Source: Jannaschia sp. Os4 (GTDB lineage Bacteria > Pseudomonadota > Alphaproteobacteria > Rhodobacterales > Rhodobacteraceae). Taken from it: a stretch of DNA of 64,000 nucleotides. Shown piece after piece: positions 26,501-35,209 of the stretch; positions within the stretch are counted from its first letter, which is position 1, and every line of letters starts with the position of its first letter. Where the stretch lies: contig NZ_JAFCAR010000006.1 of NCBI RefSeq assembly GCF_016820245.1, positions 1-64,000 of the forward strand, written 5' to 3'. Made by a program: the position numbers and the translations under genes. The notes beneath the pieces were generated by a model that was not told where the DNA came from, did not search any database, and saw only the letters and a program-made list of their open reading frames with translations.

Positions 26501-29500
26501 GACACGTCCTTCGCCATCGAGAAGACCCTCTTCTCGGGCACCGAGGCGGGCGAGGACTTCTCGTCCGCGGGCCAGGTCGTGTCGTTCCAGGTCGCGGTCG
26601 AGAACACCGGCAACGTGACCATCGTCGAGGCCGTCATCACCGACGACCTCGACGTGACGCCGGCCTCCTGCACGGTCGGGCCGATCGCGCCGGGCGCGAC
26701 GGACACGTCCTGCCGCTTCGACTACGAGGTGACGCAGGCCGACGTCGACGCCGAGCTCGAGATCGACGGAGAGACCCGGGGCGGGTTCACCAACGTCGCG
26801 CGCGCCACCGTCACCTACGGCGACCCCGACGGCACCGTCGAGACGGGGTCGGACGACCTGCTCGTCGTGGGCCCGCTGCGCGAGCCGCGCCTTTCGCTCG
26901 CCAAGGAGGCCGACCTGTCCGCCGTCGCCACGGTCGGCGAGACGGTCACCTACACCTTCACGGTCCTGAACTCCGGCAACGTCACGCTCGAGGGGCCGAT
27001 CGAGATCGACGACGACCGGATCGGCGTCTTCGACTGCGCCGGGCTGCCGCCGGGCGGGCTGCCGCCGCTCGCGACCTACGCCTGCACCGCCACCGACACC
27101 GTGGAGCAGGCCGACCTCGACGGCGGGTCGATGGACAACGTGGCCGTGGCGACCGCGACGTCGGAGCCGCTGGCCCCGACCGCCACCGCGCGCGAATCCG
27201 TGCCCGCGACCCAGACGCCGGGCCTCGCCGTCGAGAAGGTCGCGGACCGGGCGACCGCCGCCGTCGGCGAGACGATCACCTACACCCACACGGTCACCAA
27301 CACGGGCAACGTGACGCTGACCGACGTGACGCTGCGCGACCGCCACGAGAGCGCGTCGGGCACCGAGGATCTCGCGGTCACGGACGAGCGGCTCGTGACG
27401 GAGGCGGGCGAGACGGACGCCACCGACGCGACGGCGGGCGACGGCGTCTGGTCGTCGCTGGGCGCGGGCGACGTGATCGCCTTCACCACGACCTACGAGG
27501 TGACGCAGGCCGACGTGGACGCGCAGGCGGCGCTGACCAACACGGCGCGCGTGCGGGCCGACCCGGCGGACGGGAGCGACCGGCTGGTCGAGACGTCCGA
27601 CGCCTCCGTCAACGTGCCGGGCAAGGCGGCCGGGCTGGAGGTGACCAAGACGGCGGACACGACCGCGCTGTCCTCGCCGCCGGCGGAGGACGAGGTCGTC
27701 ACCTTCACGATCCAGGTGCGGAACGCGGGCAACGTCACCCTGACGGGCGTCGACCTGACGGACACGCCGACCGTGGGCACGACGCCGGGCGGCGCCGCGC
27801 TGACGCTGTCGGACGGGCCGACGCTGGCCTCCGGCGACGCGGATTCCGACCTCGAGCTCGATGTCGGCGAGACGTGGGTCTACACCGCGACGCTCGACCT
27901 GACGCAGGCGGCGCTCGACGCGGGCGGGCTGTCCAACGCGGCGGCGGCGACGGCGGACGATCCGCAGGGCGCCGAGGTCGAGGACGGGACCGACGCCCCG
28001 GTGACGGTGCCGCTCGACCGCGACGCGGCGATCACGGTCGTGAAGGCGGCCAGCCTCGCGGATGGCGGGGACGGGGCCGACGCGGGCGACGTGATTACCT
28101 ACGACTACACGGTGGCCAACGCGGGCAACGTCACGCTCGAGGGGATCGTGCTGGCCGAGACGGGCTTCGGGGGCGTGGGCGACGCGCCGGTGCCGACGGT
28201 CGTCTCGGGCGGCCCCGACCTCGCGCCGGGCGAGTCGATGACCTTCCGCGCGACCTACGCGCTGGAGCAGGGCGACGTGGACGCCGGCGGCGTGACGAAC
28301 CAAGCGACGGCCACGGGCACCGGGCCGCAGGGCGACGTGTCCGACCTGTCGGGCGGCACGGTCGACGACGACGACCCGACCGAGACGGCCCTCTTGCGCG
28401 AGCCGGGCCTGACGGTGGTGAAGTCCGCCGTGCTGGTGGACGACGGCGACGGGCGGACGGGCGAGGCGGACTCCATCGCCTACACCTACGTGGTCGAGAA
28501 CACGGGCAACGTGACGCTGACGGGCGTGGGCGTGGACGAGACGGGCTTCGGCGGCGCGGGCGACGCGCCGGAGCCGGTGGTCCAGCCGGGCGGGGCGGCG
28601 ACGGTCGACCTCGAGCCGGGCGGCACCGCGACCTTCGTGGCGACCTACGAGCTGGAGCAGGGCGACCTCGACCGCGGCGAGGTGGAGAACCAGGCCACGG
28701 CCACCGGGCAGGATCCCGAGGGCGCGGACGTGTCCGACGTCTCGGGCGCGACGGCCGGCGACGACGACGCCACGGTGACCGACCTGATGGGCGTGCCGGA
28801 GCTGACCTTGGTCAAGACGGTGGCGGCGGCGCTCGGCGCGGACGGGGCGACCGCGGGCGACGTGCTGACCTACACCTACCTCGTCACCAACAGCGGCACG
28901 GTGACGGTGGACGGCGTCGACGTGACCGAGCCGGGCGCGGACTTCTCGGGCACCGGCGACGATCCCGAGCCGGTCATCGAGTCCGGCGGCTCGACCACGC
29001 TCGCGCCGGGCGAGAGCGTGACCTTCACCGCGACCTACGAGGTGACGCAGACCGACGTGGACGCGGGCGAGGTGCGCAACCGCGCGACCGCGACGGGCGA
29101 CGATCCGATGGACGCCGGGCTCTCGGTCCGGTCGGTGGACGGGGAGGGCGACCCCGAGACGGTCGCCGCCCTGCCCGCGACGCCCGAGGTGCTGTTCGAG
29201 AAGACCCCGTCGGTGACGGCGGACGTCGTGCCGGGCGACGAGATCACCTACACCTACCGGGTCGAGAACACGGGCAACGTGACGCTGACCGGGCTGTCGG
29301 TCGCGGACCTCCAGACCTCGGCCGCGGGGACGGCCGCGCTGGACGTGTCGGGCGAGACCTTGGTCGCCGACGCGGGGCTCGCGGACGACTCGACCGACGC
29401 CGCGGACGACGGGACGTGGGACGTGCTCGCGCCGGGCGACGCCGTGACCTTCGAGGCGACCTACGAGGTGACGCAGGCCGACGTGGACGCGGGCGACCCG

Positions 29501-32500
29501 CTGACCAACGCGGCGACCCTGTCGGCGACGGACAGCGCGGGCGATCCCGTGACGGCGACCGACGACGCCTCCGTCGCGCCCGAGCCGGGCGCGCCGGGGA
29601 TCGAGGTGGTCAAGACCGCCGACACGGACGCGCTCTCGGCGCCGCCCGCCCCGGGCGAGACGGTGACCTTCGAGATCACCGTCGCGAACACCGGCAACGT
29701 GACGCTCGGCGCGCCGGTCCTGACCGACAGCCTGACCCGCGCCGACGCCACGCCGGTGCCCTTGGACGCGCCGGTCCTCGTGTCCGGCGACGCCGACGGG
29801 GACGACGCCCTCTCGGTGGGGGAGACGTGGACCTACGCGGCCTCGCACGTCCTCACGCAGGAGGACATCGACGCGGGCGGACTGGTGAACGTGGCGCGCG
29901 CCACCGCGGGGACGCCGGACGGCTCGGTGGTGACCGACGTGTCCGACGACGGCGACACGGGCGGTGGCGACACGGGCGACGACCCGACGCGCGTCGGGCT
30001 CGACCGCGAACCGGGGATCGAGACGGCCAAGGTCGTGACCGAGGGCGCCGACGCCAGCGAGGCGGGCGACGTGATCCGCTTCGAGATCACCGCCGCGAAC
30101 ACCGGCAACGTCACGCTCGACGGCGTGACGGTCGCGTCGGACGTTCTGACGCGGGCCGACGGTACCGAGCTGGCCCTCGACGCGGGCCCGGACTTCGCGG
30201 GCAACGACGACGGCTCCGGCGAGGGGACGCTGCGCCCCGGCGAGACGGCGCGGTGGACGGCCTCCTACGCGCTGACCCAAGCCGACGTGGACGCGGGCGG
30301 GATCGGCAACGTCGCGACCGTGGCGGGCACCGGCCCGGACGGCACCCCGGTGGACGACCCCTCGGACCCGGCCACGGTGACCGTGGACCCCGACCCGGCC
30401 CTGTCGCTCGTCAAGCGCCCGGCGGCGGACGCCCCCGCGGCGGTCTCGGAGGTGGACGAGGCGCTGCCCTTCGAGTTCGTCGTCACCAACGACGGCAACG
30501 TGACCATCACCGGCGCGATCACCATCGACGACCCGCTCGTCCCCGACGCGGCCTGCCCGGTGCTGGCGGAGGGCCTCGCCCCCGGTCTCTCGACGGTCTG
30601 CACCGGCACCTACGCGGTGACGCAGGACGACCTCGACCGCGGATCGGTCATCAACGCGGCGACCGCCACGGGCGGCGGCGTGACGACCGAGCGCGTGACC
30701 GCGACCGTGCCCGCGCGGCAAGAGCCGGCCTTGGAGGTCACCAAGACCGCCGCGCCGATCGCCGCCGCCGACTTCGTGGTCGGGGCCGTCGTCTCCTACG
30801 AGTACCTCGTCGTGAACACGGGCAACGTGACCCTGACCGACCCGGTCACGGTGGACGACAACCTGATCGACGCGGTGGCCTGCCCCGCGCTGCCCGCGCT
30901 CGGCCTCGCGCCCGAGGGCGAGCTGACCTGCACCGCGACCTACGAGGTCACGGCGGACGACGTCGACCTCGGGGTCGTGACGAACGTCGCGACCGCGACC
31001 TCGGGCGGCACGACCTCGATCCCGGCCACCGCGACGGTGCCGGACGCGGGCACGCCGGCCCTGTCGATCGTCAAGGCCGCCGAGGCGGGCGCGACCTTCG
31101 CCGAGGTCGGGGACGAGATCCGCTACGACTTCACCGTGACCAACAGCGGCACGCGCGCCTTCGTCCGCGCGGTCGAGGTCGTCGACGACCGGCTCGGCAC
31201 GATCCTCTGCTACGAGCCCACCGCCGCCGACCCGGACTTCCGGCCCGGCGAGACGGTGAGCTGCTCGTCCACCGACGTCGCCACGCAGGACGACCTCGAC
31301 GCGGGCGAGATCGTCAACGCCGCGCGCGGCACGACGACCTTCGGGGGCGGCACGCCCGTCTCCTCGGACGTGGTGACCGAGACCGTCGAGGTCGAGGAGC
31401 AGCCGCTGCTCACGCTGGGCAAGACGGTGGCCGACCTGCCCGCGACGGGGCTGGGCCAGATCCTGACCTACACGCTGACCGCGACCAACGAGGGCAACCA
31501 GACCCTCGAGGGCGTGCGCGTGACCGACCCGCTGCTGTCCGGCTTCGTCTGCGCGGCCCCGACGCTGGCGCGGGGGGACTCCCTCGTCTGCACGGGCACC
31601 TACGAGGTGACGCAGGACGACGTGGACGAGGGCGCGGTCCCCAACGAGGCCGAGGCCACCGGCGAGACCACGACCGGCACGCCGGTCGGGGCAGAAGCCT
31701 CCGTGACGGTCGACCTGCCCGACGCCGCGCCGTCGCTCGCGCTGACCAAGACCGCGACGCCCACGCCCTTCGGCCCCGTCGGCTCGACCCTGACCTACGC
31801 GCTGCGGGCGGTGAACGACGGCGACGTCACCTTGGAGGACGTGGCGGTCACCGACTCGATGGCCCCGGCGGGCTTCTCCTGCGAGGCGGCGACGCTGCCC
31901 GTGGGGGCGGCGCTGGACTGCGCCTTCGGGGTGACCGTCGGGCAGGAGGACGTCGACCGCGGCGAAATCTTCAACGAGGCCGAGGTCGTGGGCACGGGCG
32001 TGCGCGGCGGCGGCGCCTCGGACGAGGCGGAGCTGACCACGGACGGCCCGGACCGCGAGCCGGCGCTCGAGGTCACCAAGACCGTCGCCGTTCCCGGCCG
32101 CGCCGCCGGCGACGTGGTGGAGTTCGAGATCCGGGTCGAGAACGTGGGCAACGTGACCCTGACTGGGGTGACCTTGGAGGACACGCTCACCCGGTTGGAC
32201 GGGACGCCGCTGCCGCTGGATGCGGCCCCCACGCTCGACGCGGCCTCGGACGCGGACGGCGACGGCGCGCTCGACGTGGGCGAGACGTGGATCTACCGCG
32301 CCGCGCGCACGCTCGACCAGGACGACGTGAACGCCGGCGGCGTCCGCAACGTCGCCTTGGCGCGGGCCTTCGGCCCCGCCGGGCGGCCGGCGTTCGACCT
32401 GTCGGACGACGGCGACGACGGCGACGGCGACTCCGCCGGCGACCCGACCGACGCGGTGATCCCGTCGGGTCCGAAACTCGACGCGGTCAAGGTCGTGAGC

Positions 32501-35209
32501 CAGAGCGGCGCGGCGGCGGGCGACACGGTGGTCTTCCGCGTGACGGCGACGAACGTCGGCAACGTGGACCTGACGGACCTGACGCTGTCGGACGTGCTCA
32601 CGCGGGCGGACGGGACGTCGATCTCCGCCGAGGTGACGCCGGTGGACGTGCCCGCCACCCTGTCGCCCGGTGCGGCGGCGACGTGGGACGTGAGCCGTGT
32701 GCTGACGCAGGCGGACGTGGATTCCGGCGGCCTGCGCAACGTGGCGATCGTGTCGGGCGAGGCCCCGGACAGGACGCGGACGACGGACGTGTCGGACGAC
32801 GGCGACGACACCGACGGCGATCCCAACGGCGATCCGACCGAGGCGCCCATCGTGGCCGCCCCGGACCTGGAGGTCGTCAAGACGCTCGTGGAGATCGGCG
32901 CGGCCGAGGGCGAGGCGGCGGTCTTCGAGATCGCCGTGCGCAACGCGGGCAACGTGACGCTCACGGGCGTGGACGTCGCGGACGAGACGACGGGGCTCGA
33001 CGGGTCGGACCCGCGGGACGTCGCGCCGGACTTCGTGTCGGCGGACGCGGGCTCGCCCGCGGGCACCCTGCAGGTCGGCGAGACGGCGACCTACGCGGTC
33101 GAGGTCGCGCTGACGCAAGCCGACGTGGACGCGGGGGGCGTGCTCAACAGCGCGACGGCCAGCGGCACCACGCCGGGGGGCACGGGCGTGTCCGGCGCGT
33201 CCGACCTCGACGGCACCGGCGAGGGCCGGCCGACGCCGGGGCCCGTCGCGGCGGCGCCCGCGCTCGCGGTCGAGAAGACGGTGCTCTCCTCGGAGACGCT
33301 GTTCCCGACGATCGTGCGCTCGACCTTCCGCATCGAGGTGACGAACACCGGTAACGTGACCCAGACCGGGATGCGCGTGGCGGACGACCTCGCGGCCTTC
33401 GCGGCGCCGGGCGAGCTGCTCGCCGAGGCCTATCCCCCGATCGTGACCCAGAGCGGGTTCGGCGACGGCGCGGCGGTCAACCCCGGCTTCGACGGCGCGG
33501 CGGACACCGAACTGCTCGCGGGCGACGGCGTGCTCGGCGTCGGCGCCACCGGCACCGTCGATGTGACGGCGACCTACGTGCTGCCTGCCGGGGGCGGGGA
33601 CCGCGCCAACACCGCGGCGGCGCGGTCGGACCAGCTCGGCGACCCGTCCGAGGGCTCGGCCGTCGTCGGCGCGAACGACCGCGACGGCGACGGGGTGCCC
33701 GACGACATCGAGTCGGCCTCCGCCGACCGCGACGGCGACGGCATCCCCGACGTCGAGGACTTCGACCCCACAGGCTTCCTCTACTGCGAGGACGACGGGC
33801 GCATCCTGTCGGGCGGCCAGATCACCGTGCGGGGCGGCGGGGCGGTGCAGACCGGCGTCGGCGTCACCGGGCCGATCAACGTGGTGGCGGACGGGACGCT
33901 GGGCTTCTACCAGTTCTTCGTCACCGCGCCGGGGGCCTACACACTCGAGGTGTCCTACCCGCCGGTGGGCACGCCCTCGGCCACCCGGACGCCGGGCGGC
34001 ACGCTGGACGCGACCTCCCTGCTGCCGGAGGATCCGGCCTCGCTCGGCTCGAACGAGCGGCGCTCCTCGGGGGTGCTGGCGGACTTCTCGGCGGCGGCGA
34101 ACCCGTTCTTCACCTCCTTCGAGTTCGAGGCGGGCGACCCCTACATCGTCAACAACAACATCCCCGTGATGTCCTGCGGCGCCGTGCGCGACGTGGTCGC
34201 CGCCAAGACCGCCGACCGCACCACCGCCGCCTTGGGCGAGTCGGTGGGCTACACCCTGTCCTTCCGCAACGACACGCAGCGGGACCTCGACGACGTCGTC
34301 GCCATCGACCGGCTGCCCGCCGGGCTGGTCTACACGCCCGACAGCGCCCGCGTGGCCGGGTCGGCGCAGGAGCCCGCGATCTTGGGCAGCGACCTGCGCT
34401 GGACGCTGGACCTCCCCGCCGGGGCGACGCGGACGGTCACCTTCCGGGCGCGCGTCACGACGCGGGCGGGCTACGGCAGCGTGGTCAACGAGACGGTCCT
34501 GACCACGGCGGACGGGCGCGTCCTGTCCAACACCGCGACCGCCGCCGTGCGGATCGAGCCGGAGGCGGTGTTCGCCTGCTCGGACGTGATCGGGAAGGTC
34601 TTCGACGACCGGAACATGAACGGCTACCAGGATCCGCCCTCGCGCGGGATCACCGATCAGGCCTACGACGCCGGCAAGGGCGGCGTCGCGCCGGCCGAGC
34701 TGGTGGGCGAGCCGGGGCTCGCGGGCGTGCGCCTCGTGGCGCCGGACGGGACGATCATCACGACGGACGGGCAGGGGCGCTACTCCGTGCCCTGCGCGGC
34801 GCTGCCGGAGCGCGAGGGGTCGAACTTCGTCCTCAAGCTCGACCCGCGCTCGCTGCCCACGGGCTACCGCGTGACGACGGAGAACCCGCGCGTGATCCGC
34901 CTGACGGCCGGCAAGATGGCGCGGCTCAACTTCGGGGCGGCGGTGGGCCGGGTGGTCGACATCGACCTGACCGCGCGCGCCTTCGCCGCCGACGGCTCGC
35001 CCCGCCGCGAGCTGGGGGCCGGGGTGGACGCGCTGGTGGCGCGCATCGCGGCCGAGCCGTCGCTCCTGCGCCTGACCTACGTGACCGGCGCGGGCGAGGA
35101 CCGGGCCGCCGCCCGCGCCCGCCTGTCCGCCGTGGAAGACCTGATCCGCGCGAGATGGCGGGGGAGGTACCGCCTCGAAATCGAGAAGACCCTGAGGGAG
35201 GGCCGGTGA
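20543..35209 (+). CDS. Giant secreted DUF11/DUF7507-repeat surface protein (about 4888 aa)
   Basis: The ATG at 20543 (or GTG at 20537) gives a Sec signal peptide (ALGRVGALALGLGLWSGGAD, cut after ADA). Residues about 31-230 form a unique N-terminal domain with one Cys pair. Residues about 234-4370 are about 34 Ig-like repeats of 110-135 aa, each with the core Y-x-VTN-x-GNVTLT and VTQADVDAG, of the DUF11/DUF7507 type. Then come calcium-type DRDGDGVPD / DRDGDGIPD motifs (about 4380-4410), a last DUF11 module (YTLSFRNDTQRDLDDVVAID), an SdrD B-like domain (VIGKVFDDRNMNGYQDP) and a helical tail. It is probably an extracellular adhesin or stalk, translationally coupled (ATGA) to an outer-membrane protein gene. 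Confidence 0.93.
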   Translation: MVFGRTIRALGRVGALALGLGLWSGGADATPFTTQVPGTGLTIPANYPEAGGAVIVLVGVNGNSYFQFSDPSGAFRGFQNSGQPARFRGNPFTINDPISLDCGASTCATYFGGSLAAAYVRFTAYDGDTAPGEFDENRITLRLNGFDVGSWSGLPTQATNLAGTTAFSSGTGFGNNLFATGWFSSTNPQLLANILSTGRTTTQVFDRTPNDNFWDFTLGNSLQDEDIRTVAPGYELTKGLAASEPDNDYLVAGETFDFEYVVTNIGSVPIDDLQVIDDKIADVTCDVTRIEDVAFGQTPNAATCTGTYTITQEDVDRGSVTNVAQARGTPEEGTLGALTERFTLDGPPNPVARIRVRKETVPANLARFGEAGSVVSYVLNVDARAPNGAGTPSDVTLRNVVVTDALFPGYSCTIPEIAPGDRDSSCTVDYTVTQADVDAWLLAGEQKPGGRNGDDSLQNSATAVGESARDGSTVSHTDTDNLDGPAPRVTLTVAKTAAQSEFDDANDEIDYTVRVTNTGNVTWQDGDLTVTDPLLPALSCPAGAVAPGATVTCTGTYAVDQDDVDEGGVDNIATAAVAVDLAGGTATAQADDDLTVPSVRTLSASLDKRLAAGQAGTFSAAADTVAFEYVVTNTGTVTIDAVAVTDDRGFAVTCPAGGIAPGASATCTGTDDTFDQEDLDAGSVTNTAEAVISADGLADVTTDEDSVTVTVDAMPSLALVKTPPVVDVADFVVGATITYAFDVTNDGNVTLTQANTGAARLTVTDDRIGAVDCGPLPLAPGVTVRCTGAYELTADDVASGVVNNVASAAAGTATSPQVTAQVSIAGNPALSLEKTSTTADVDAVTDTIDYVFTVTNDGDTQIVAALQPVTITDARLTGPAVCAQPPTLDPGQSFQCTGQRVGVTQAELDAGSVENSATASFPFERGGVTTTIASDAATASVPVDPQPSFTFSKDGPATFSAAGEELTYTFTVTNDGNVTLTSASVSDPRIPGLSCALGPIAPGGSDDCTGTLEVSQAEFDAGTLLNSATASVVPAQGSAAPVSDGHVVTRAPGAGTFAPRLDKTADRAAFAAPGETIAYTLTVTNDGTLTIPSATVADPLAPASFSCVVTDLAPAASTSCSFDYVTDQDDVDTGGRANVATLSSPSFPDVKDGVTVDGPARTAALEMTKEGPASFSGPLEDVTFRFRVRNAGNVTLTDVTVTDEFFDPDLTCVIGSLAPGEEDATTCTATYRTGQGDLDVGSITNTADVNATAPAGVAAPDEASAVAVVDGPARTPSVSIAKVADKAAFAAPVDSLTFTFEVENTGNVTLTDLVVTDPALGFSCPVDDLAPGETATACSDATPLSAVRPTAQPDVDAGQVVNSATVAGEAAESGAPVEDTVTISVPGPAQTVAIEMTKSSPDGAGFDTVGQIVTYEFEVTNRSNVTLTAPITISDAKVPNAACPAGPVAPGASVTCSGTYEVTQADLDAGTLDNTATASVTQPVVPSGPNAPTELTATDGGSESLTPAQRPALTIEKRLKAGQAASFDAVGDLLTFEYVVTNAGNVTTTAPVTVEDDKIAGVLSCAPAGLAPGASVTCEQDYEADQTGLDDGVVTNTASAKTVFDGVEYESNDDSVTIVARQDPSLSIVKTFEGVLDSLADTTPDPNGGTLDVGTILRYRFVVTNDGDVTLAAPFAVVDSIGTPVCASLPATLAPGGSFACTMPYVVIDADLDAQGVFNNAFATGTFDGAPVRSPDDGATFPRNVEPNIDLQKEVVAVGGDTGRSTFAEAGEVVTYRYTYTNAGNVGIPNAITISDDKIGTRICRTEGAPSLPVGGTGFCEFDYVVTQADADANVVTNVATAATEFRGAVDVSIVTSEPQSVTVEGTASPELAVVKLQTAGPLTAALGEELTYTITVTNTGDQTLSAIDVADLEIDDLACTIDALPAPANIVLGPTDAVVCVGTYEVTQADVDRGSFTNTATATGATPQGGTVSGTDRLTVGLVDQDTSFAIEKTLFSGTEAGEDFSSAGQVVSFQVAVENTGNVTIVEAVITDDLDVTPASCTVGPIAPGATDTSCRFDYEVTQADVDAELEIDGETRGGFTNVARATVTYGDPDGTVETGSDDLLVVGPLREPRLSLAKEADLSAVATVGETVTYTFTVLNSGNVTLEGPIEIDDDRIGVFDCAGLPPGGLPPLATYACTATDTVEQADLDGGSMDNVAVATATSEPLAPTATARESVPATQTPGLAVEKVADRATAAVGETITYTHTVTNTGNVTLTDVTLRDRHESASGTEDLAVTDERLVTEAGETDATDATAGDGVWSSLGAGDVIAFTTTYEVTQADVDAQAALTNTARVRADPADGSDRLVETSDASVNVPGKAAGLEVTKTADTTALSSPPAEDEVVTFTIQVRNAGNVTLTGVDLTDTPTVGTTPGGAALTLSDGPTLASGDADSDLELDVGETWVYTATLDLTQAALDAGGLSNAAAATADDPQGAEVEDGTDAPVTVPLDRDAAITVVKAASLADGGDGADAGDVITYDYTVANAGNVTLEGIVLAETGFGGVGDAPVPTVVSGGPDLAPGESMTFRATYALEQGDVDAGGVTNQATATGTGPQGDVSDLSGGTVDDDDPTETALLREPGLTVVKSAVLVDDGDGRTGEADSIAYTYVVENTGNVTLTGVGVDETGFGGAGDAPEPVVQPGGAATVDLEPGGTATFVATYELEQGDLDRGEVENQATATGQDPEGADVSDVSGATAGDDDATVTDLMGVPELTLVKTVAAALGADGATAGDVLTYTYLVTNSGTVTVDGVDVTEPGADFSGTGDDPEPVIESGGSTTLAPGESVTFTATYEVTQTDVDAGEVRNRATATGDDPMDAGLSVRSVDGEGDPETVAALPATPEVLFEKTPSVTADVVPGDEITYTYRVENTGNVTLTGLSVADLQTSAAGTAALDVSGETLVADAGLADDSTDAADDGTWDVLAPGDAVTFEATYEVTQADVDAGDPLTNAATLSATDSAGDPVTATDDASVAPEPGAPGIEVVKTADTDALSAPPAPGETVTFEITVANTGNVTLGAPVLTDSLTRADATPVPLDAPVLVSGDADGDDALSVGETWTYAASHVLTQEDIDAGGLVNVARATAGTPDGSVVTDVSDDGDTGGGDTGDDPTRVGLDREPGIETAKVVTEGADASEAGDVIRFEITAANTGNVTLDGVTVASDVLTRADGTELALDAGPDFAGNDDGSGEGTLRPGETARWTASYALTQADVDAGGIGNVATVAGTGPDGTPVDDPSDPATVTVDPDPALSLVKRPAADAPAAVSEVDEALPFEFVVTNDGNVTITGAITIDDPLVPDAACPVLAEGLAPGLSTVCTGTYAVTQDDLDRGSVINAATATGGGVTTERVTATVPARQEPALEVTKTAAPIAAADFVVGAVVSYEYLVVNTGNVTLTDPVTVDDNLIDAVACPALPALGLAPEGELTCTATYEVTADDVDLGVVTNVATATSGGTTSIPATATVPDAGTPALSIVKAAEAGATFAEVGDEIRYDFTVTNSGTRAFVRAVEVVDDRLGTILCYEPTAADPDFRPGETVSCSSTDVATQDDLDAGEIVNAARGTTTFGGGTPVSSDVVTETVEVEEQPLLTLGKTVADLPATGLGQILTYTLTATNEGNQTLEGVRVTDPLLSGFVCAAPTLARGDSLVCTGTYEVTQDDVDEGAVPNEAEATGETTTGTPVGAEASVTVDLPDAAPSLALTKTATPTPFGPVGSTLTYALRAVNDGDVTLEDVAVTDSMAPAGFSCEAATLPVGAALDCAFGVTVGQEDVDRGEIFNEAEVVGTGVRGGGASDEAELTTDGPDREPALEVTKTVAVPGRAAGDVVEFEIRVENVGNVTLTGVTLEDTLTRLDGTPLPLDAAPTLDAASDADGDGALDVGETWIYRAARTLDQDDVNAGGVRNVALARAFGPAGRPAFDLSDDGDDGDGDSAGDPTDAVIPSGPKLDAVKVVSQSGAAAGDTVVFRVTATNVGNVDLTDLTLSDVLTRADGTSISAEVTPVDVPATLSPGAAATWDVSRVLTQADVDSGGLRNVAIVSGEAPDRTRTTDVSDDGDDTDGDPNGDPTEAPIVAAPDLEVVKTLVEIGAAEGEAAVFEIAVRNAGNVTLTGVDVADETTGLDGSDPRDVAPDFVSADAGSPAGTLQVGETATYAVEVALTQADVDAGGVLNSATASGTTPGGTGVSGASDLDGTGEGRPTPGPVAAAPALAVEKTVLSSETLFPTIVRSTFRIEVTNTGNVTQTGMRVADDLAAFAAPGELLAEAYPPIVTQSGFGDGAAVNPGFDGAADTELLAGDGVLGVGATGTVDVTATYVLPAGGGDRANTAAARSDQLGDPSEGSAVVGANDRDGDGVPDDIESASADRDGDGIPDVEDFDPTGFLYCEDDGRILSGGQITVRGGGAVQTGVGVTGPINVVADGTLGFYQFFVTAPGAYTLEVSYPPVGTPSATRTPGGTLDATSLLPEDPASLGSNERRSSGVLADFSAAANPFFTSFEFEAGDPYIVNNNIPVMSCGAVRDVVAAKTADRTTAALGESVGYTLSFRNDTQRDLDDVVAIDRLPAGLVYTPDSARVAGSAQEPAILGSDLRWTLDLPAGATRTVTFRARVTTRAGYGSVVNETVLTTADGRVLSNTATAAVRIEPEAVFACSDVIGKVFDDRNMNGYQDPPSRGITDQAYDAGKGGVAPAELVGEPGLAGVRLVAPDGTIITTDGQGRYSVPCAALPEREGSNFVLKLDPRSLPTGYRVTTENPRVIRLTAGKMARLNFGAAVGRVVDIDLTARAFAADGSPRRELGAGVDALVARIAAEPSLLRLTYVTGAGEDRAAARARLSAVEDLIRARWRGRYRLEIEKTLREGR
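21242..33660 (+). repeat. Array of about 34 tandem repeats, 330-400 bp each
   Basis: Counted from the recurring VTN-x-GNVT core. Repeats 1-17 (to about 27215) and 26-30 (about 30395-32060) each carry a Cys pair. Repeats 18-25 (about 27215-30395) and 31-34 (about 32060-33660) have none and are longer, about 132 rather than 111-117 residues. The 17-mer GGCAACGTGACGCTGAC recurs exactly in many units. Confidence 0.85.

Noticed and set aside
20882-33118. A 4078-codon open frame on the minus strand opposite the giant repeat gene
   Set aside because: It is an Arg/His/Asp-rich shadow produced by the repetitive GC-rich codons of the plus-strand gene; no start context or domain, while the plus strand has a signal peptide and clear repeats.
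18287-35209. Type I secretion of the giant protein by the adjacent ABC exporter
   Set aside because: The giant protein has a Sec signal and no C-terminal type I signal, and no membrane-fusion protein gene is nearby.
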